64,000 nt of DNA, from contig NZ_CP040751.1 in assembly GCF_008001235.1 (NCBI RefSeq), forward strand, positions 1,223,001-1,287,000, given 5' to 3'. Position 1 is the stretch's first letter, and every line of letters starts with the position of its first letter. Position numbers and translations under genes: made by a program. Source of the DNA: Salidesulfovibrio onnuriiensis (GTDB lineage: Bacteria > Desulfobacterota > Desulfovibrionia > Desulfovibrionales > Desulfovibrionaceae). Positions 16,834 through 25,559 of this stretch are shown here, piece after piece. The notes beneath the pieces were generated by a model, which worked only from the letters and a program-made list of their open reading frames with translations, was not told the DNA's origin and made no database searches.

Positions 16834-17904
16834 TTATTCGGTGGCCTCGGAGACGCCCGCGTCCGCGAACGTGGCCATTTCATTGAAGACGGCAACGGCG
16901 GCCCGCAGCAGGAACAGGGCGCAGGCCGCGCCGGTGCCTTCGCCCAGGCGCAGTCCCAGATGCAGCAGCGGCTCCTGGCCGAGCGCGCGGACGGCCGCTG
17001 CGTGGCCGGGTTCTGCCGATGCGTGGGAGAGCACGCAGTAGTCGGCCACGGCCGGGCAGATCTTGTAGGCGGCCGTGTAGGCGGCCGTGGAAATGAATCC
17101 GTCCACGCAGATCATCTGGCGGTTGCGCGCCCCGCCCAGGATCAGGCCCGCCAGGGTGGCGATCTCGTACCCGCCGAGGGCCGCGAGGATCTCCACCGGG
17201 TCGCCGGAGGACACTGCCCCGGCGTTGGCGGCCAGGCCCTTGCGGACCACCTGCGCCTTGGCGGCCACGGCGTCCTTGCCCAGGCCGGTTCCCGGGCCGG
17301 TGATGTCCTCGGGCTCCAGGCCCAGGTAGGCGCAGTAGAGGGCCGTGGACGGCGTGGTGTTGCTGATGCCCATGTCGCCGGTGCCCAGGGTGCGCATGCC
17401 GTCGGCGTGGGCCCTGTCCGCCAGCTCGATGCCCAGGAGCAGCGCCCGCAGGCATTGCTCGCGGGTCATGGCCGGGCCCTTGGCCAGGTTGGCCGTGCCG
17501 GGCGCGATCTTGCGCTGGATCAGGTTGGGGTGCTCGTCGTAGGCGCCGCCGCAGGAACCGGCGTCCACCACAAAGAGCTCGGCCCCCACGGTGCGCGCCA
17601 GCACGTTGATGCCCGCGCCGCCGTTCACGAAATTGAGCACCATCTGGCGCGTCACTTCTTGCGGGAACAGGCTCACGCCTTCCTCGTTGACCCCGTGGTC
17701 GCCCGCCACCGTGTAGATGCGGCACGGGTCGGCAACGGGCGTCTTCCCTCCCTGGGCCAGGTATATCTTCAGGGCCAGTTCCTCGAGCCTGCCGAGGCTT
17801 CCCTGGGGTTTGGTCAGGTTGTCCAGGTGGGCCTGGCCCTGGGGCGCAAGGCTTTGGTCCACCGGTTCGATTGCATTGATGGCGGTATCGAATTGTTGCT
17901 GCAT
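16834..17904 (-). CDS. cobT: Nicotinate-nucleotide:dimethylbenzimidazole phosphoribosyltransferase
   Basis: 356 residues, usual length. It makes alpha-ribazole phosphate for the lower ligand of cobalamin. Seen: LDNLTKPQGSLGRLEELA near the start, VAGDHGVNEEGVSLFPQEVT, NFVNGGAGIN, GTGDMGISNTTPS, a GPGTG loop, and LRLGEGTGAA near the end, which carries the catalytic Glu. ATG 17904 has GGAG 6 nt upstream; the frame runs on to 17982 without support. No other cobalamin genes are close, so it appears isolated. In sulfate reducers cobalamin is widely needed for methyltransferases. Confidence 0.96.
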   Translation of the reverse strand: MQQQFDTAINAIEPVDQSLAPQGQAHLDNLTKPQGSLGRLEELALKIYLAQGGKTPVADPCRIYTVAGDHGVNEEGVSLFPQEVTRQMVLNFVNGGAGINVLARTVGAELFVVDAGSCGGAYDEHPNLIQRKIAPGTANLAKGPAMTREQCLRALLLGIELADRAHADGMRTLGTGDMGISNTTPSTALYCAYLGLEPEDITGPGTGLGKDAVAAKAQVVRKGLAANAGAVSSGDPVEILAALGGYEIATLAGLILGGARNRQMICVDGFISTAAYTAAYKICPAVADYCVLSHASAEPGHAAAVRALGQEPLLHLGLRLGEGTGAACALFLLRAAVAVFNEMATFADAGVSEATE

Positions 17905-18019
17905 CCGTTTCTCCGATGTGTATTTTGGTATGGTGCATTGTGGATACACCCGGCGCCTTGCGATGTAAACACGGGGTATCACTGTTGAAGCGCGCGGTGT
18001 TCAGTGCTAGTAGGATCCC

Positions 18020-18835
18020 ATGTCCAGAGAGCTCTGCGTCATCCACGCCAACTGCCAGGGCGAGCCGCTCATGGAACGGCTGCTGGCCTGCCCGGGCTTT
18101 GCGGCCCGCTACGAATGCCGCCTGTTCACCAATTACGTGCGCGAGCCCATCCCCGCCAGCGTGCTGGAGGGCTGCGGCCTGTTCCTGTACCAGCACCTGG
18201 GGCCGGGCTGGGGCGAGCTGGGGTCGGACTTCCTGCGCTCGCGGCTGCCGGAATCGGCGCGCAGCCTGTGCATCCCCAACATGTTTTTCCTGGGCTACTG
18301 GCCGTTCTGGAACAGCGAGCCCGGTTTCAACTACCGGGACGGGGCCCTGGAAGAGCTCATTGCCAAGGGGCTTTCTGGCGAGGAGATTCTGACCCTGTAC
18401 CTGCGTTCCCGGCTCACGGACAGGTACGACCTTGCCGCCCTGCTGGAGCAAACCTTTGCGCGCGAGCGGGAGCGCGAGGCGCACACGCCGGTCAAGTATG
18501 TGGACCTCATCGAGCGGGAGTTTCGCGGGGAGCGGCTGTTCAATACCGTCAATCATCCCGGCCCCCGGCTGCTCAACCACATGGCCGCCGAGGTCCTGCT
18601 GCATCTGGAGCTGGAGCCGCCAGAGAATCTTTTCTCCATGCCCGACGCCTTTCCGGAGTTCGTGCAGCCCATTCATCCGCAGGTGGCCGCGTTTCATCAT
18701 CTGGAGTTCGCGGGCCCGGACACCGAATACGAGGTCTACGGCAAAAAGAAGACCTTCGTGCAATACGCGGCCTGCTACATCGAGGCCCGTTTGGCAGGCA
18801 TAGAGGATTTCATCGGCTATTTGCAGGTGCGATAG
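18020..18835 (+). CDS. WcbI-like polysaccharide biosynthesis protein
   Basis: 271 residues, cytoplasmic, no signal peptide. The opening CVIHANCQGEPLMERLL with the conserved NCQG, and later CIPNMFFLGYWPFW, YLRSRLTDRYDL and FNTVNHPGPRLLNHMA, fit the WcbI family, named for a Burkholderia capsule protein that binds coenzyme A and is proposed to act in glycan acetylation. Start ATG 18020, with TAGGA 5 nt upstream. It stands alone. A family B repeat follows its stop directly. Confidence 0.75.
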   Translation: MSRELCVIHANCQGEPLMERLLACPGFAARYECRLFTNYVREPIPASVLEGCGLFLYQHLGPGWGELGSDFLRSRLPESARSLCIPNMFFLGYWPFWNSEPGFNYRDGALEELIAKGLSGEEILTLYLRSRLTDRYDLAALLEQTFAREREREAHTPVKYVDLIEREFRGERLFNTVNHPGPRLLNHMAAEVLLHLELEPPENLFSMPDAFPEFVQPIHPQVAAFHHLEFAGPDTEYEVYGKKKTFVQYAACYIEARLAGIEDFIGYLQVR

Positions 18836-18836
18836 G

Positions 18837-18935
18837 AATGCCTCCGGCGGGCAGGGGGATAATCCCCCTGCACCCCTGGTTGTCAGCGCGTCTTTGTCCT
18901 CGCTTTGCTCGGTCGAATCCGTCCTGACGGGGGGA
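18837..18935 (+). repeat. Dispersed repeat family B, copy 1 (two hairpins)
   Basis: GCCTCCGGCGG, then a first hairpin (CAGGGGG/CCCCCTG), then TGTCAGCGCGTCTTTGTCC, a small inner stem and a closing CTGACGGG that pairs with the TGTCAG end. It matches the reverse complement of 36954-37047 over about 95 bp. Both copies lie just after a stop codon, in the same orientation relative to that gene. TTTTTTT follows (18936-18942), so it can terminate transcription. Confidence 0.75.
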
Positions 18936-18997
18936 TTTTTTTAAGGGGCTCTTTGTTATTTGGTGTGGTGTCCCAATAAAGTGTGGGGAGAAGTATC

Positions 18998-19954
18998 ATG
19001 CGAGTTTTGATGAATTTCCGTGTTTTGATTTTAGTACTGCTGTTGCTTGTTGTTGGCTGTAAACAGCAGGTAAAAGGCGATGCTGATTACATTCAAGCAC
19101 ATAAATATTTTGAGCAGGGTGAATTTGAGAAGTCATTCGAATTGATGCTCAAGTGTGCAGAAGATGGTAACATTGAGGCACAATTTGGGGTAGGGCATTT
19201 GTATTTGAATGGACTTGGTGTTGAGCAAAATATTGAGCATGCGTTGAAGTGGTATAAGAGTGCAGCTGATCGCGGTCATCTTAGCTCAATGTATAACATA
19301 GGTAAAATATATAGTAGTTATTTAAATGATTGTAAGGAATCATTTTATTGGTTTGTTAGAGCCGCAGATGGTGGTGATTTGTATGCCATGAATAGTTTGT
19401 CAATTATGTATAAGAATGGAGAGTGTGTTCCAAAGGATATTGATAAAAGTAAAAAATATTATGAAATGGTTATAGAGAGTGAGTCTGATTACGCAAGGTT
19501 GAAAGAGGCAGAGAGTTTATTTTGGGGAAGATTTGGCAAAATTGATTATGAAAAGTCTTTATTGCTGCTTGATGATATATATTATAATTTTGCAGCTGAT
19601 GCTGGGTATATTTATGGAGTCGCATATTCCAATGGGTATGGGGTAGAGCAAAGTAAAGAAAAAGCATTTAAGCATTTTAAATTATCTGCTTTGGCTGGTA
19701 ACGCTTCATCTCAATATAATGTGGGAATATTTTTATATAACGGATATGGTGTGCAGAAGGATAAGAAGGAAGCACTTGTTTGGATGGAGAAAGCTGCGAA
19801 TAAAAATTTGCCCAAGGCGCTTACCTTCATGGGGTACATGTACGAGACCGGCGAGATTGTTGGCAAGGATTTAACCAAGGCAAAAGAGTATTACCAAAAG
19901 GCAGTCAAATTAGGTGATAAGAGAGCGCAAAAACGTCTTGATGATTTGAAGTAG
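18998..19954 (+). CDS. Sel1-repeat lipoprotein, AT-rich
   Basis: 318 residues. A lipoprotein signal (LVVGC lipobox, Cys near residue 21) is followed by Sel1/TPR-like repeats with the usual A..G....Y..G.GV pattern (EAQFGVGHLYLNGLGVEQN, SSQYNVGIFLYNGYGVQKD, KALTFMGYMYETGEI). Sel1 proteins act as protein-binding scaffolds. The coding sequence is strikingly AT-rich compared with its neighbours, with AT-ending codons and ATA/AAA runs, pointing to recent transfer. ATG 18998 follows GGGGAG. A second AT-rich Sel1 gene lies at 34028. The partner and function are unknown. Confidence 0.85.
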   Translation: MRVLMNFRVLILVLLLLVVGCKQQVKGDADYIQAHKYFEQGEFEKSFELMLKCAEDGNIEAQFGVGHLYLNGLGVEQNIEHALKWYKSAADRGHLSSMYNIGKIYSSYLNDCKESFYWFVRAADGGDLYAMNSLSIMYKNGECVPKDIDKSKKYYEMVIESESDYARLKEAESLFWGRFGKIDYEKSLLLLDDIYYNFAADAGYIYGVAYSNGYGVEQSKEKAFKHFKLSALAGNASSQYNVGIFLYNGYGVQKDKKEALVWMEKAANKNLPKALTFMGYMYETGEIVGKDLTKAKEYYQKAVKLGDKRAQKRLDDLK

Positions 19955-20117
19955 CTTTTTGGACAGGTGTGGCATAAGCAACAGCGGTTTCAGCATCATT
20001 GAAATAATGAAAAGACCGCAGGTTGTTAGAATATATTACACAGAAAATCGGGCGAAAACGAGCGCCCGGCAAGTCGGGGCGGCTCAAGAAAAAGTGGTTG
20101 TCCCCCTGTTGTGAATC

Positions 20118-20154
20118 AAACCGCCCGGTTGCCCGCAGAGCGGCCGGGCGGTTT
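20118..20154 (+). terminator. Terminator-like hairpin downstream of the Sel1 gene
   Basis: Eleven-pair stem AAACCGCCCGG/CCGGGCGGTTT with a 15-nt loop. The T-run is only TTT, so strength is uncertain. Confidence 0.65.
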
Positions 20155-20180
20155 CGCTAAAAGGTTTGGAGGAGGGGGCA

Positions 20181-20212
20181 CGGGGGAGGGCCTTTTCAAA
20201 GGCCTTCCCCCG
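20181..20212 (-). terminator. Terminator of the FliG-C-like gene
   Basis: CGGGGGAGGGCCTTT pairs with AAGGCCTTCCCCCG with small mismatches, 10 bp after the stop at 20223 on the minus strand. Same design as the cobT terminator. Confidence 0.75.
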
Positions 20213-20222
20213 ATTTAATTCT

Positions 20223-21353
20223 TCAAAGCTCCTGAATCAGCGCCTTGAGCAGGGCCTCGTAATCCAGCGGCCGGGGCAGGAACGCGCCCACCAGTTCGTT
20301 GAGCTCGCGCGGAGAGCTGCCCTCGCGCAGGCAGAGACAGGAACGCAGCACCATCTGGGTCTTGATGTCCATTTCGTGCATCAGGGTCTGCTTGCGGCGG
20401 GTCATGACCTCGACCAGCACGTCCGGCCCGAATCCCTGCACCACCAGTTCCAGGCCCGCCCCCAGGTAGGCGTCCTCCATATTGGGCACATAGGGGGTCA
20501 GCGCGGCCAGCCCGCCCTCGTCCACGAGCATGGCCAGCTTGTACAGCTCGGCGGCCAGGTGGAGCTCCTCGGTGAGCAGCGTGCCCCGGAACGCGGTCAG
20601 CTCGGCGGCCAGATTGGGCAGCCGGTCCTTTTCCAGAAAGAGCAGGGGTGTGGTGTCGCAGAGGGAGTTCAGGATCTCTTCCAGCCCCGCGCCCCGGCAG
20701 ATGCCCAGCACGGCGCGGCGCACCAGCTCCAGCATGTCCGCATGGTGCCCGGTCATCTCCCGCTGCAGGATCTCGGCCTCCACCATGAAGCGCGTGTCGT
20801 CCAGGTCGTCGGAGGCCAGGGCCAGCACGCCTGCGGAAAAACCGTCCTCTATGGCCTCTATGGCCTCGTCGATGATCGGATTGAAGCGGTGGCGGTACTT
20901 GAAGGCTAGGAAAACCCAGAATCCCAGCAAGCCCTCGGGGGAATAGTGGGCGATGTTGCAATGGGGCAGGGGGCGCTCCAGCAGCGGATTCTGTTCGGGG
21001 TCGGGGCCGTCCCCAAGAAAGACCCGTTCGCGCACCATCTGGTATTGCACGGTCATGAGGATGTTTTCCACGGCCCGGTCCACGGCGGGCTCGATCTGGC
21101 GCATGTCCTCGAGGCCGATGGCCTCGTAGGCCGCGAGCATTTCCCGGACCCGTTCGCGTCGGATCACGTTCAGGCCGCGCAGCACCACCTCGCGGGTTTC
21201 CGGGGTGGCGCGGATCAAAGCCAGGGCCAGCACGTCGTTCTTGAGCCGCTGGCCGTTCACGGGCTGATCCGCCACATGGTAGACCGCGTTGGCGTCGAGA
21301 TAGGGGAAGATGTTGATGCCGTGTTCCTCGACCGGGGATATTTCTTCGGACAA
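20223..21353 (-). CDS. Unknown protein with FliG-C-like segment, TTG start
   Basis: 376 residues, soluble, largely helical. Near the N terminus, ALIRATPETREVVLRGLNVI, then REMLAAYEAIGLEDMRQIEPA, resembles the FliG C-terminal repeat (helix, MS-like turn, then a VxxAQxxI helix). This is a visual resemblance only. No flagellar genes are nearby. The rest, about residue 110 onward, matches nothing I recognise. I set the start at TTG 21353: AAGGAG lies 6 nt before it, and no ATG exists until well into the conserved part. The upstream extension to 21488 runs through a family A repeat and is not coding. The ribosome-binding site touches the edge of that repeat. Confidence 0.6.
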   Translation of the reverse strand: MSEEISPVEEHGINIFPYLDANAVYHVADQPVNGQRLKNDVLALALIRATPETREVVLRGLNVIRRERVREMLAAYEAIGLEDMRQIEPAVDRAVENILMTVQYQMVRERVFLGDGPDPEQNPLLERPLPHCNIAHYSPEGLLGFWVFLAFKYRHRFNPIIDEAIEAIEDGFSAGVLALASDDLDDTRFMVEAEILQREMTGHHADMLELVRRAVLGICRGAGLEEILNSLCDTTPLLFLEKDRLPNLAAELTAFRGTLLTEELHLAAELYKLAMLVDEGGLAALTPYVPNMEDAYLGAGLELVVQGFGPDVLVEVMTRRKQTLMHEMDIKTQMVLRSCLCLREGSSPRELNELVGAFLPRPLDYEALLKALIQEL

Positions 21354-21363
21354 ATCAGGCTCC

Positions 21364-21487
21364 TTGGCGGCTGTCCCTAAAGGCCCAATTGCGTTGTTGC
21401 CGCGGGAAAAACAGTCCTCACGTATTGCTGCATACGCCGCGGGCGGTTTTTCCTGGCGCCTTGCACTTGAACCTTTTTGAACAGCCA
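21364..21487 (+). repeat. Dispersed repeat family A, copy 2 (upstream of the FliG-C-like gene)
   Basis: Termini TTGGCGGCTG and CAGCCAAAG are inverted repeats. The internal blocks AAAGGCCCA, GTTGTTGC, CCTCACGTATTG and GCATACG, then TTGAACCTTTTTGAAC, match the copy at 43909 in order and orientation. The T-run is short (T5). It lies upstream of a gene rather than after a + strand gene. Confidence 0.8.
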
Positions 21488-21529
21488 AAGTAATTAAGCG
21501 TCTTCATTGAATGATCCAATTCCAGCGTA

Positions 21530-22540
21530 TCAGAACAGGGGATTCCCGTCTCCCCGCGAGAGCAGCACGATGGCGGAAACGAGCACGGCCAGGATCGTCA
21601 GCCAGATGATGACGGCCCGGACCGTGATGCGCGCGGCCTTCTTGGCCTCCCACCAGTTCATGGGCCGCACGCCCTGCAACAGGAAGGTGCCCATGCCCGA
21701 AAGATTGAGGCAGGTGACGTTGGCCACGAACAGCAGCCCGGCCCGCAGGGCGTGGTCATAGAGTCCTTTCCCGGCCAGCAGGCCCGAAGCGGCCAGGGGC
21801 GGCACCAGGGCCAGGGCCACCATGACCCCCACCAGGGACGAGCCCGAACCCATGGTGAAGGAGAGCACGCCCGCCACGCCCGAGGCGAACGCCAGCACCA
21901 GGTCGGCCATGCCCACTTCGGTGCGTCCGGCGATCTCGGCCACGGCCGGATCGAAATTCAGGACCAGCCCCAGCAGCAGGGAGAGCAGGAACGCGGCCAG
22001 CACGCCCGAGGCGTTGGAAAGGAGGGCCCTGCGCGCCAGGGCCGGGTCGCCCAGGGTTGTGGCCAGTGCCAGGGAGACATTGGGGCCCATGAGCGGAGCG
22101 ATGACCATGGCCGCCAGGGTGATGGTGGGGTTGTTCTTGATCAGGCCGATGACCGCCACCACCGTGGACAGCAGCACCAGGATGATGAAGTTGCGCGAGG
22201 CGCCGCACATGTCCTCGGCATCGGAATAGAGTTCCTCGCGGCTGGCGCGCCCGGCCTTTTTTTCCGCGCCGCCGTTCCCGTTTTCCTCCAGCCGGGGCAG
22301 CACCGCCTCCACCGGGTGGATGACGATGCGGTAGTCGCCCGTGAGCAGGAAGCGCTTTTCCACCATGTCCGTGACCTGCTCGGTGTCTTCCATGTCCATG
22401 ACCAGCTTGATGGACAGGCGGCCGCCGCGCAGGGGGGTGATCCATGTGCCGGTGTCGTCCACGCCCTCCTGGGCCATGCGCTCGAGCACGGCTTCGGATG
22501 CCTTGGACGGAACGATGATTTCGATGAGTCTGAGGGCCAT
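21530..22540 (-). CDS. DUF389 membrane protein
   Basis: 336 residues. A soluble N-terminal domain (about 1-110, starting MALRLIEIIVPSK) is followed by six to seven membrane helices with the DUF389 core: FIILVLLSTVVAVIGL, TITLAAMVIAPLMGPN, then a Gly-rich LSFTMGSGSSLVGVMVALAL. Function of the family is unsettled. ATG 22540 was chosen because the conserved start follows it; the frame runs on to 22591. No obvious operon partner is adjacent. Confidence 0.85.
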   Translation of the reverse strand: MALRLIEIIVPSKASEAVLERMAQEGVDDTGTWITPLRGGRLSIKLVMDMEDTEQVTDMVEKRFLLTGDYRIVIHPVEAVLPRLEENGNGGAEKKAGRASREELYSDAEDMCGASRNFIILVLLSTVVAVIGLIKNNPTITLAAMVIAPLMGPNVSLALATTLGDPALARRALLSNASGVLAAFLLSLLLGLVLNFDPAVAEIAGRTEVGMADLVLAFASGVAGVLSFTMGSGSSLVGVMVALALVPPLAASGLLAGKGLYDHALRAGLLFVANVTCLNLSGMGTFLLQGVRPMNWWEAKKAARITVRAVIIWLTILAVLVSAIVLLSRGDGNPLF

Positions 22541-22700
22541 GGTGAATACCGTAGCGCAAGGCTGCCGATATTCCAAGAAAAAGGCGGCCAAGGGAGGTTT
22601 GCCGGCAGGGCGTCCGCTCGAAGGCGCACGCAGGAAATCGCAATATTATCCTTGCGCCGTGTTACAACGGATCGCATGCTTGGGTCTGATGGAGGTGTGT

Positions 22701-23627
22701 ATGGTTCAGGATTTTTACAAAGAGGTGCTCGATTCACTCACGGAGGGAGTCTATTTCGTCGATCTGGATCGGAAGGTGACCTACTGGAACAAGGCGGCGG
22801 AGCGCCTGAGCGGGTACGCGGCCGAGGAAATCATGGGCAAGAGCTGCGCCGACAATTACCTGCGCCACGTCGATGAAGACGGCAACCAGCTGTGCCTTCA
22901 GGGATGCCCGCTGGCCGCGACAATGAATGACGGCGAAGTGCGGGAAGCCAGCGTGTACATGCACCACAAGTTCGGGCACAGGGTTCCGGTTTTTGTCCGG
23001 GCCTCTCCGATGCGGGACGAATTGGGGAACATCGTCGGTGCGGTGGAGGTCTTTGTCGACAACAGCAAGCATCTCGTCATCCTCGAGGAAATGGAAAAGC
23101 TGCGCAAAGAGGTGCTCACGGACAAGCTGACGGGAATCGGCAATCGCCGGTACGCGGAGATTTCATCGGACCGCCTGGATGCCTCCATGAAGGAGAGCGG
23201 GATCCCGTTCGGGGTTGTCTTTGCGGACATTGATCATTTCAAAAAGGTCAACGACCTGTGGGGGCACCATGTCGGCGACATGGTCATTGCAATGGTTGCA
23301 AGGACCCTGACGGCCTCCCTGAGGCCGCTGGATGTTGCCTGCCGTTGGGGCGGGGAGGAGTTTGTTGTCCTCATCCCCAATACCACTCCGGAGGGCCTTG
23401 CCATAGTGGCCGAGCGGTTGCGGATGCTTGTGGCCCAGTCCTGGGTGGAGCATGAAGGGCAAAGGGTGGAGGTCACGGCGTCGTTCGGGGGAGCCGCTTC
23501 CGGGAAAGGCGAGTTGGCTGCCGCAGTGATCGCCCGGGCGGACAAGCAGCTGTACCTCAGCAAGGAGGCCGGGCGAAACTGTATCTATATCAATGGGAAA
23601 AAACTGGACCAGGTCGGATCGGAGTAA
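22701..23627 (+). CDS. PAS-GGDEF diguanylate cyclase
   Basis: 308 residues. PAS sensor at about 5-125, with cysteines at C49, C65 and C69 (GKSCADNY, QLCLQGCPL). GGDEF domain at about 135-300 with FADIDHFKKVNDLWGH and an intact active site GGEEF at 217-221. An RxxD inhibitory site (RPLD, 208-211) sits five residues before the active site, so product feedback is expected. It makes cyclic di-GMP from GTP in the cytoplasm; the input signal of the Cys-bearing PAS is unknown. ATG 22701 with GGAGG 5 nt upstream. The long upstream open frame is antisense to the DUF389 gene. Confidence 0.93.
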   Translation: MVQDFYKEVLDSLTEGVYFVDLDRKVTYWNKAAERLSGYAAEEIMGKSCADNYLRHVDEDGNQLCLQGCPLAATMNDGEVREASVYMHHKFGHRVPVFVRASPMRDELGNIVGAVEVFVDNSKHLVILEEMEKLRKEVLTDKLTGIGNRRYAEISSDRLDASMKESGIPFGVVFADIDHFKKVNDLWGHHVGDMVIAMVARTLTASLRPLDVACRWGGEEFVVLIPNTTPEGLAIVAERLRMLVAQSWVEHEGQRVEVTASFGGAASGKGELAAAVIARADKQLYLSKEAGRNCIYINGKKLDQVGSE

Positions 23628-23694
23628 TGCCGTTTCTCCCCGCGACGGCCCCGGGTGGTTGTTGCGGGGCCGCCCGGAAAGGTCGGTGCATGTA

Positions 23695-24303
23695 CTACTT
23701 GAGCCTGGGCGGGCCGATGACGATCATCTCGGCGATGGTGTGGTCCACCTTGGGCAGGCTGCGCAGGTTCTTGCCCACAAAGGCCATCTCCAGCTCGGCC
23801 AGGTCCCGGTAGAGCGGGGTGCGGTTGACCATGGGGGCCTGTCCACCCCCTGCCTCCAGCCCCTCGGTGATCTCCTGGCAGCGCCAGCAGCCCGGAAAGG
23901 TCACGGACCGGCCGTCGGGACGGGTCATGAAGTTGGGCACCCCGTGCATGCGGCAGATCATGAGCCGGTGGTCGTAAAGCCCGCACTTGCCGTCCTCCAT
24001 GTTTAGGGGACACATGATGTGCGGCTTCTCGCCCCGCTGCAGGGCGGCCTGCGCCTGCTGCACGTATTCCTCGGAACGGCGGATGAACTCGTTGCGCCGG
24101 TCTTCGGGGAGCTGGTTCAGCCCTTCCCAGAGATAGGCCCATTCGATGTAGGTGTGGTGCTGGAAAAAGCTGTAGCAACAGTTGTCGGTGCAGCCCTCGC
24201 AGGTCAGGCCCATGGCCTCGGCGGCCTGGGAGTAACCCTCGGCCATGCGCTTGTATATGGCGGCAACCTTGCGGAAGGCTGCCTTGGGGGTCAATTTTTT
24301 CAT
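23695..24303 (-). CDS. YkgJ-family cysteine cluster protein
   Basis: 202 residues, no signal peptide. Cysteines occur in the YkgJ arrangement: LTCEGCTDNCCY, then MCPL, GKCGLYDHRLMICRMHG and a later GCWRC. The family is thought to bind zinc or an Fe-S centre; its reaction is unknown. ATG 24303 overlaps the stop of the shikimate-kinase-like gene by four bases (ATGA), so the two are co-translated; pyrR precedes them. Confidence 0.87.
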   Translation of the reverse strand: MKKLTPKAAFRKVAAIYKRMAEGYSQAAEAMGLTCEGCTDNCCYSFFQHHTYIEWAYLWEGLNQLPEDRRNEFIRRSEEYVQQAQAALQRGEKPHIMCPLNMEDGKCGLYDHRLMICRMHGVPNFMTRPDGRSVTFPGCWRCQEITEGLEAGGGQAPMVNRTPLYRDLAELEMAFVGKNLRSLPKVDHTIAEMIVIGPPRLK

Positions 24304-24836
24304 GAAAGATCCACTTGTTCGAGAATTCGCCGCACGCATTCTTCCGGGTCGCAGTCGTCGGTGCGCACCGTGATGTCCGCGGCCTCGCGGTACAGGGGCT
24401 CGCGTTCGCGGTACAGGGCGCGCATGGTCAGGCCCGGCGCGATGGCCAGTCCCCGTTCCGCGCCGTCGCCCACGCGATCCAGGAAGGTTTCCTCGGAAAC
24501 GTCCAGGTGCACCACGGTGCCGAGTTCCCTGAGCCTGGTGATGGCCTTTTGGGAATAGACCACGCTGCCGCCCGTGGAGATGACTGTGCGGTGGAGCATG
24601 AGCTCGCTCACGAGCTGCCCCTCGATCTGGAGGAACCGCTCGTGCCCGTATTCGTCGTAGATGGCCTGTAGGGGCATGGCGTAGTAGGCCTCGATGTGGC
24701 GGTCCGAATCCAGGTGGGCCCAGCCCAGGGCCTCGGCCAGCAGCGGGGCCAGCGTGGACTTGCCCGCCCCGGCCATGCCGATGAGGGAAACGCAGGGAAC
24801 CTTGGGCTCTTCCTGCTCAACCTTTTTGAAAGCCAT
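24300..24836 (-). CDS. Shikimate-kinase-like small-molecule kinase
   Basis: 178 residues, P-loop kinase of the shikimate kinase fold. Walker A GMAGAGKST at 20-28, DSDR at 43-46 as in the shikimate site, HERF...E at about 66-72, and a lid segment AERGLA. The usual GGG substrate motif reads GGS (89-91). The gene lies between pyrR and ykgJ, not with aro genes. Some Desulfovibrio proteins annotated as shikimate kinases have been reported to act as homoserine kinases, so either substrate is possible here; sequence alone does not decide. Confidence 0.75.
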   Translation of the reverse strand: MAFKKVEQEEPKVPCVSLIGMAGAGKSTLAPLLAEALGWAHLDSDRHIEAYYAMPLQAIYDEYGHERFLQIEGQLVSELMLHRTVISTGGSVVYSQKAITRLRELGTVVHLDVSEETFLDRVGDGAERGLAIAPGLTMRALYREREPLYREAADITVRTDDCDPEECVRRILEQVDLS

Positions 24837-24845
24837 GTGTTCCGG

Positions 24846-25382
24846 TTACTCCTCGACGATGCAGACCTGGTCTTCGGCGTCGCGTTCCAGCACTTTGACG
24901 TTCACGTGCTGGCCCTTGACGGTCTTGACGTGCTTGCCCACGTAGTCGGGCTGGATGGGCAGCTCGCGCAGGCCCCGGTCGATGAGCACCAGCAGCTCCA
25001 CGCGCTTGGGACGGCCGTAGTCGAGGATGGCTTCCAGGGCCGCGCGGATGGTGCGGCCGGAAAAGAGCACGTCGTCCACTAGGACGATGCTCGCGCCTTC
25101 GATGTCAAAGGGGATTTCCGTACAGTTGATGGCCGGCTGGATGTCCAGGGTGGTCCAGTCGTCCCGGTACAGGTTGATGTCCAGCTTGCCGAGGGGCACC
25201 TTGCGGCCCAGTTCCTTGTCCACGATCCGCTTCAGGCGGTCGGCCAGGTCTGCCCCGCGCCGCTGGATGCCGATGATGGCCAGGCTCTCGGAGTCGCCCC
25301 GGCGTTCAATAACTTCCATGGCCAGACGCTCGATGGTCCGGTTCATGTCCTTGCCGTTGAGGATGGTTCCGCATTCGCGCAT
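24846..25382 (-). CDS. pyrR: PyrR: pyrimidine operon regulator / uracil phosphoribosyltransferase
   Basis: 178 residues. The PRPP-binding loop VLVDDVLFSGRT (about 100-111) and IGIQRRGADLADRL near the front are characteristic. In Bacillus PyrR binds pyr mRNA and attenuates it; the protein also makes UMP from uracil and PRPP. Outside Gram-positives the RNA-binding role is often uncertain. I chose ATG 25382, which gives the usual PyrR length; the frame extends to 25469. A TATAAT hexamer (25428-25423 on the minus strand) lies about 40 bp upstream and may be its -10 box. Confidence 0.88.
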   Translation of the reverse strand: MRECGTILNGKDMNRTIERLAMEVIERRGDSESLAIIGIQRRGADLADRLKRIVDKELGRKVPLGKLDINLYRDDWTTLDIQPAINCTEIPFDIEGASIVLVDDVLFSGRTIRAALEAILDYGRPKRVELLVLIDRGLRELPIQPDYVGKHVKTVKGQHVNVKVLERDAEDQVCIVEE

Positions 25383-25422
25383 ATTTTCCGCCTTCTTCTT
25401 GCCAGGGGGCAAGGGGATGATC

Positions 25423-25428
25423 ATTATA
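25423..25428 (-). promoter_or_regulatory. Candidate -10 box of pyrR
   Basis: Exact TATAAT on the minus strand, about 40 bp upstream of the chosen pyrR start. No good -35 at 17 bp spacing; TTGGAT is 15 bp away. Confidence 0.4.
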
Positions 25429-25499
25429 GGAATATAAGGGATAATCCAAGCGGCAGCACCGGTCAACATTGTCTTTTAGGAATTCTTCTCATTAATGAA

Positions 25500-25505
25500 T
25501 TGACA
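25500..25505 (+). promoter_or_regulatory. Candidate -35 box for the selenoprotein gene
   Basis: Exact TTGACA, 54 bp before the start codon. The hexamer at 17 bp spacing is TACCTC, a weak -10, so the promoter may need help from an activator. Confidence 0.4.
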
Positions 25506-25559
25506 AAGGCGTTCATAGGTCTTACCTCTTCATTTCCCTATGTTTGAAAGGAGGCATCT

